From an uncultured bacterium (lineage in GTDB: Bacteria > Verrucomicrobiota > Lentisphaeria > Oligosphaerales > Oligosphaeraceae), in NCBI GenBank assembly GCA_902783355.1, contig CACZQQ010000168.1, positions 1 to 6,105 of the forward strand: a stretch of 6,105 nucleotides of DNA, given 5' to 3'. Each line of letters starts with the position of its first letter. Position 1 is the stretch's first letter. The notes beneath the pieces are model-generated. The model searched no databases and was not told the origin of the DNA. It saw nothing but the letters and a program-made list of their open reading frames with translations. A program made the position numbers and the translations under genes. Below are positions 1-3,173 of the stretch, in pieces.

Positions 1-547
1 CTACGTGCCCTGCGAGGAGTGCCACGGCCTCCGCTACAACAGCGAGACCCTGAACGTCCGCTTCAAGGGGCGCAACATCGCCGACGTGCTCGACATGACG
101 GTGGACGAGGCCTGCGACTTCTTCGGCGACCTGCCGCGCCTCCACAACAAGCTGAAGACGCTGAAGGCGGTGGGCCTGGGCTACATCCATCTGGGGCAGC
201 CCGCCACGACCCTCTCCGGCGGCGAGGCGCAGCGCGTCAAGCTGGCCACCGAACTCTCCCGCAAGCCCCACGGCCACACCCTCTACATCCTCGACGAACC
301 GACAACGGGCCTCCATCTGGCTGACATCGAACAACTTCTGAAGGTCCTCTTCGAATTGCGCGACCTAGGCAACACGGTCCTTGTCATCGAGCACAACCTG
401 GACGTCATCAAGACCGCCGACTGGATTCTCGACCTGGGGCCGGAGGGCGGCGCCGACGGCGGCCGCCTCATCGCGCAGGGGACGCCCGAGCAGGTCGCCC
501 GCAACAGGCGCTCCTTCACAGGACAATTCCTAAAACCTTTGCTTTAA
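1..547 (+). CDS. uvrA: UvrA, excinuclease ABC subunit A (C-terminal ~182 residues, 5' end outside window)
   Basis: UvrA is the DNA-damage-recognition ATPase of UvrABC nucleotide excision repair; it works in the cytoplasm as a dimer that loads UvrB on lesions. Only the C-terminal part of the second ATPase half is present, read in the frame starting at base 2. Visible in order: the last CxxC pair (CEEC) of the C-terminal zinc module at the left edge, the conserved RYNSETL stretch, the ABC signature [12 protein letters not shown] (LSGGE at 212-226), the Walker B strand [12 protein letters not shown] (from 281, Asp-Glu at 293-298), the H-loop His in VIEHN (392-394), and the family ending DLGPEGG...FLKPLL. 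From memory it aligns almost without gaps to the end of E. coli UvrA, so the C terminus is complete and the stop TAA is at 545-547. The last six codons (CTA AAA CCT TTG CTT TAA) are unusually AT-rich for this gene and lead straight into the prfC promoter. No terminator is visible between uvrA and prfC, so read-through into prfC is possible. The identification is very secure. Confidence 0.97.
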   Translation, partial: YVPCEECHGLRYNSETLNVRFKGRNIADVLDMTVDEACDFFGDLPRLHNKLKTLKAVGLGYIHLGQPATTLSGGEAQRVKLATELSRKPHGHTLYILDEPTTGLHLADIEQLLKVLFELRDLGNTVLVIEHNLDVIKTADWILDLGPEGGADGGRLIAQGTPEQVARNRRSFTGQFLKPLL

Positions 548-550
548 ACA

Positions 551-566
551 TGTTATAATATAGCCA
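551..566 (+). promoter_or_regulatory. Extended -10 promoter for prfC, probably giving a leaderless transcript
   Basis: The element TG-T-TATAAT lies at 551-559, a perfect extended -10 match, with the hexamer TATAAT at 554-559. Only six bases (ATAGCC) separate it from the prfC ATG at 566. A sigma70-type polymerase starts about seven bases after the -10 hexamer, which puts the predicted +1 at or next to the A of the ATG. No good -35 hexamer is seen: the position 17 bases upstream reads TAAAAC. The extended -10 would have to compensate, which is known for this promoter class. No Shine-Dalgarno sequence fits between the uvrA stop and the ATG. The -10 match is seen directly; promoter activity and leaderless initiation are inferred. 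Confidence 0.7.
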
Positions 567-2179
567 TGTCCACCGACACCTTCCATGCCGAAATCGCGCG
601 CCGGCGCACCTTCGCCATCATCTCGCACCCCGACGCGGGCAAGACGACCCTCACCGAGAAGCTGCTGCTCTACGGAGGCGCCCTGCAGGCGGCCGGCTCC
701 GTCCGCGCCAAGAAGGACCAGCGGAATACGACCTCCGACTGGATGGAGCTTGAGCGCGAGCGCGGCATCTCCATCTCCTCCACCGTCCTCCAGTTCGAAT
801 ACCGCGGCTTCTGCATCAACCTGCTGGACACGCCCGGCCACCGCGACTTCTGCGAAGACACCTACCGCGTCCTGACCGCCGTCGATTCGGTCATCATGGT
901 CATCGACGCAGGCAAGGGCATCGAGGAGCGCACACGCAAATTGTTCGAGATATGCAAGATGCGCGGAATCCCCATCTTCACCTTCATGAACAAGATGGAC
1001 CGCCCGGCGCGCAATCCGCTGGACTTGATCGACGAGGTGGAGAAGGTGCTGGGCATCCGCACGATTCCCGTCACGTGGCCGCTGGGCGACGGGCCCGACT
1101 TCAAGGGCGTCTACGACCGCTTCACCAACGAGCTGCACCTCTTCACCAACCAGGCCAAGGGGGCCGCGAAGGCCGCCGAAAAGACCACGGGGCCGGACGA
1201 TCCGCGCCTCGCCGACCTCATGCACCCCAAGATGCTGGCGGAGTGGCGCGAGCAGCTGGAGCTGGTCTCCATGACAGGCGACGCAATCGACGACGAGGCG
1301 CTGCGCGCGGGACAGGAGACGCCCGTCTTCTTCGGCTCCGGAATCAACAACTTCGGCGTGCAGCTCCTGCTGGACTACTTCGTGGACCACGCCTTGCCGC
1401 CGCAGCCCCGCAAGTCCTCCGTCGGCGAAGTGCAGCCCGACCGCGAGGAGTTCTCCGGCTTCGTCTTCAAGATCCAGGCCAACATGGACCCCAACCACCG
1501 CGACGCCATCTCCTTCGTGCGCGTCTGCTCCGGCGAATTCGTGAAGGACATGAGCGTGCCCAACCCGCGCGGCGGCCGCCCCCTGCGCCTCTCCTACCCC
1601 CAGAAGCTCTTCGGGCAGGAGCGCGAATCGGTGGAATCCGCCTATCCGGGCGACATCGTGGGCCTCGTCTCCCACGGCAACTTCCGCATCGGCGACACGC
1701 TGACCGCCATTCCCAATCTCGTCTACAACGAAATCCCGCGCTTCGCCCCCGAAGTCTTCTGCTATCTGCGCAACACGGCCCCCTCCAAATACAAGCAGTT
1801 CCGCGAGGGGCTTGACCAGCTGCTCAACGAGGGCGCCATCCAAGTCTTTCATCTGCAAAGCGATGTGCAGCGCGTCCCGCTTCTGGGCGCGGTCGGCCAG
1901 CTGCAGTTCGAGGTGGTCAAGCACCGCCTGGAGACCGAATACAATGCGGAGATCCGTCTGGAGCCGACGCCCTACACGCAGGTGCGCTGGCTGGCCAACA
2001 CCGCCGACCAGGAGAAGTTCAGCGGCGCCTATCTCGGCAGCAATGTCCGCTTCGCCCTCGACAACGAAGAAATGCCATGCCTTCTCTTCCCCGATGAATG
2101 GGCGGTGAATTATTTTATGGAAAAGAACGCCGACACCGAACTGCTCACCCACTCGCCCACCGCAGGGGAGTCCATCTGA
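566..2179 (+). CDS. prfC: Peptide chain release factor 3 (RF3), translational GTPase
   Basis: RF3 is a cytoplasmic GTPase of the EF-G/EF-Tu superfamily. It drives RF1 and RF2 off the ribosome after stop-codon peptide release. The 537 residues fit the family (E. coli RF3 has 529). The GTPase domain (about 1-280) shows the P-loop SHPDAGKTT at 20-28, the switch I region ending RGISISS at 66-72, DTPGH at 88-92 (G3) and NKMD at 142-145 (G4). The conserved RF3 stretches SDWMELERERGIS and EDTYRVLTAVDSVIMVIDA are clear. Domain II follows with EEFSGFVFKIQANMDPNHRD from residue 294, and domain III from about 391 with PRFAPEVF, EGAIQVF and GAVGQLQFEVV. RF3 is told from EF-G by the HPDAGKT P-loop and the short C-terminal part without EF-G domains IV-V. 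The start at 566 is chosen because homology begins within ten residues and the next in-frame Met is residue 60. There is no ribosome binding site; see the promoter entry. The stop is TGA at 2177-2179, two bases before rsmG. All GTPase motifs look intact. Confidence 0.97.
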   Translation: MSTDTFHAEIARRRTFAIISHPDAGKTTLTEKLLLYGGALQAAGSVRAKKDQRNTTSDWMELERERGISISSTVLQFEYRGFCINLLDTPGHRDFCEDTYRVLTAVDSVIMVIDAGKGIEERTRKLFEICKMRGIPIFTFMNKMDRPARNPLDLIDEVEKVLGIRTIPVTWPLGDGPDFKGVYDRFTNELHLFTNQAKGAAKAAEKTTGPDDPRLADLMHPKMLAEWREQLELVSMTGDAIDDEALRAGQETPVFFGSGINNFGVQLLLDYFVDHALPPQPRKSSVGEVQPDREEFSGFVFKIQANMDPNHRDAISFVRVCSGEFVKDMSVPNPRGGRPLRLSYPQKLFGQERESVESAYPGDIVGLVSHGNFRIGDTLTAIPNLVYNEIPRFAPEVFCYLRNTAPSKYKQFREGLDQLLNEGAIQVFHLQSDVQRVPLLGAVGQLQFEVVKHRLETEYNAEIRLEPTPYTQVRWLANTADQEKFSGAYLGSNVRFALDNEEMPCLLFPDEWAVNYFMEKNADTELLTHSPTAGESI

Positions 2180-2184
2180 CAATG
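2164..2184 (+). promoter_or_regulatory. Shine-Dalgarno sequence and start codon of rsmG inside the prfC end
   Basis: AGGGGAG at 2164-2170 lies in the last codons of prfC, 11 bases before the ATG at 2182. It decides the rsmG start over an upstream in-frame ATG at 2098, which would add 28 residues that overlap prfC and read as out-of-frame translation of it. Because the site is inside prfC, ribosomes finishing prfC pass directly over it. This suggests translational coupling. Confidence 0.7.
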
Positions 2185-2958
2185 ACAAGCCAGCCGACAA
2201 CGCCCCAAAACGACCGCTCCCCAGAGGACTTCCTCCCTGAAAAGTATCCTCTTGTCAAGTTTCCAGACGACGAGTGGGCGCTCTTCTGCCAGCGCTGCGA
2301 GGCCCTGAACATTCCCGAGCCGGAGGCGCACCGCGCCACCGCCGAGGCCCTCTACAGCCATCTGCTGGGCGTCAACGCATGGCTGAACCTGACGCGGCTG
2401 ACGACGCCCGCCGACTACCTCAAGTTCCAGCTGCTGGACTCGCTCTCCGTCTATGAGACCATCGCGGGCATGGTCGAGCCGGGCGACACCATCGCCGATT
2501 TGGGCTCCGGCGGCGGCTATCCGGGCCTCCCGCTCATGGCATGGCTAACGCGGCAGAATTTCCTGCTGGTGGACGCGCGCCACAAGAAGGTGCAGTTCCT
2601 CAATGCGGCAATCCCCTTGATTCCACGCACGGGCAAGGGCGTCGCGGTCGCCTGCCGCGGCCGCGAGATCGGACAGGCGCGGGCCGATCTTGTGCACCAC
2701 GCCGCCATCGTCACCGCGCGCGCCGTCGGCCGCGGCGCCGACCTGCTGCCCGACGCGGCGGCGCTTCTGGCCACGGGCGGCGTCTTCGTCCTCATGAAGG
2801 GGCCCAGCTGGCCCGAAGAGGAGGCGCCGCACTTCGAACGCGCCTGCCCCGCCTACGGCTTCCAGATGGTGGACGACGTCGTCCTCTCCCTGACGCCGGA
2901 AGACCCGCCGCACCATATCGTCCTGGCGGTCAAGAGCGGCCGCGCCCGAAAAAGATAA
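2182..2958 (+). CDS. rsmG: 16S rRNA (guanine527-N7)-methyltransferase RsmG (GidB)
   Basis: RsmG is a class I SAM-dependent methyltransferase that makes m7G at position 527 (E. coli numbering) in the 530 loop of 16S rRNA; its loss is known to give low-level streptomycin resistance. The 258-residue protein has the family order: a helical N-terminal part, then NLTRLTTPADYLKFQLLDSL (69-88), the SAM-binding loop DLGSGGGYPGLPL (106-118), an acidic residue ending strand 2 in LVDARHKKVQFL (Asp131), TARAV (178-182, matching the family's SRA/ARA motif) and the VFVLMKG strand (Lys206). It is longer than the common 205-240 residues, mainly through a polar, Pro-rich N-terminal tail of about 28 residues (PTTPQNDRSPED). 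That tail belongs to the chosen ATG rather than to a mis-called start, because the Shine-Dalgarno sequence fixes it. The C terminus is basic (GRARKR). The gene starts two bases after prfC and is followed by a terminator 16 bases past its stop, so it is the last gene of this unit. Identification as RsmG is secure from the motif set. Confidence 0.93.
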   Translation: MTSQPTTPQNDRSPEDFLPEKYPLVKFPDDEWALFCQRCEALNIPEPEAHRATAEALYSHLLGVNAWLNLTRLTTPADYLKFQLLDSLSVYETIAGMVEPGDTIADLGSGGGYPGLPLMAWLTRQNFLLVDARHKKVQFLNAAIPLIPRTGKGVAVACRGREIGQARADLVHHAAIVTARAVGRGADLLPDAAALLATGGVFVLMKGPSWPEEEAPHFERACPAYGFQMVDDVVLSLTPEDPPHHIVLAVKSGRARKR

Positions 2959-2974
2959 CCGCATCTGTTCAGGG

Positions 2975-3011
2975 GAAACCGAAAAGCGCGGCCGCGCGCT
3001 TTTTCGGTTTC
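2975..3011 (+). terminator. Rho-independent terminator after rsmG
   Basis: A long hairpin is visible. The left arm GAAACCGAAAAGCGCG (2975-2990) pairs with CGCGC-TTTTT-CGGTTTC (2995-3011), around a GCCG loop, with one bulged T. The inner GC-rich stem (AGCGCG/CGCGCT) is followed by a run of five T (3000-3004), the usual intrinsic terminator form. The matching A run on the other side means it could also work on the minus strand, although no converging gene is seen. The hairpin starts 16 bases after the rsmG stop and should end the prfC-rsmG transcript. Confidence 0.75.
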
Positions 3012-3018
3012 ATGACAA

Positions 3019-3046
3019 GCGACAGGCGACGGGCGACAGGCGACAG
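3019..3046. repeat. Heptamer tandem repeat, four copies (GCGACAG type)
   Basis: Four head-to-tail 7-base units are seen: GCGACAG, GCGACGG, GCGACAG, GCGACAG. There is one substitution, in the second unit, and no gap. The array is intergenic, eight bases past the terminator hairpin and before the promoter of the next gene. A 7-base period would shift frame if translated and no ORF claims it. Heptamer arrays of this kind are known as intergenic repeats in some bacteria, for example the STRR repeats of cyanobacteria. Function here is unknown. Confidence 0.8.
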
Positions 3047-3083
3047 CGGCCAAGATATTCAACGATTCCATCGGATACCTGAC

Positions 3084-3111
3084 TTGCAATTTGCGCAAGA
3101 ACGGCCATAGT
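3084..3111 (+). promoter_or_regulatory. Candidate sigma70-type promoter of the large secreted protein gene
   Basis: TTGCAA at 3084-3089 (four of six to the -35 consensus) and CATAGT at 3106-3111 (four of six to the -10) are separated by 16 bases. The predicted start is near 3118, which would leave a leader of about 56 bases. An 8-base perfect palindrome TTGCGCAA (3091-3098) and a five-base inverted repeat CTTGC/GCAAG (3083-3087 and 3095-3099) sit in the -35 to spacer region, where a regulator could bind. This is a weak-consensus match and therefore a moderate call. Confidence 0.4.
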
Positions 3112-3122
3112 ACGTTTTTGTC

Positions 3123-3134
3123 GGCCCATGGGCC
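3123..3134. promoter_or_regulatory. 12-base perfect palindrome in the predicted 5' leader
   Basis: GGCCCATGGGCC is a perfect palindrome just downstream of a TTTTT run (3115-3119) and 39 bases before the start codon at 3174. It could be an operator half-site pair or a chance GC-rich palindrome; its RNA form has no loop of useful size. The symmetry is seen; any role is a guess. Confidence 0.3.
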
Positions 3135-3173
3135 TCCCGTGCCTCCCTTCCTTAACCCAACCTGCCAGCGACC

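Noticed and set aside
2098..2181. Upstream in-frame ATG that would extend rsmG by 28 residues
   Set aside because: The extra residues come from the prfC coding region in another frame, do not resemble RsmG, and the Shine-Dalgarno sequence at 2164-2170 supports ATG 2182.
530..2200. A 556-residue open frame on the minus strand across prfC
   Set aside because: It lies opposite a complete prfC with all GTPase motifs. Its translation is rich in Gly, Ala, Val, Asp, Glu and His without recognisable motifs, as expected for the complement of a high-GC gene.
2959..3173. Small RNA, tRNA, riboswitch or small protein gene in the intergenic region
   Set aside because: Apart from the terminator hairpin, heptamer repeat, candidate promoter and palindromes, I see no tRNA-like cloverleaf, no conserved riboswitch core and no small frame with a ribosome binding site.
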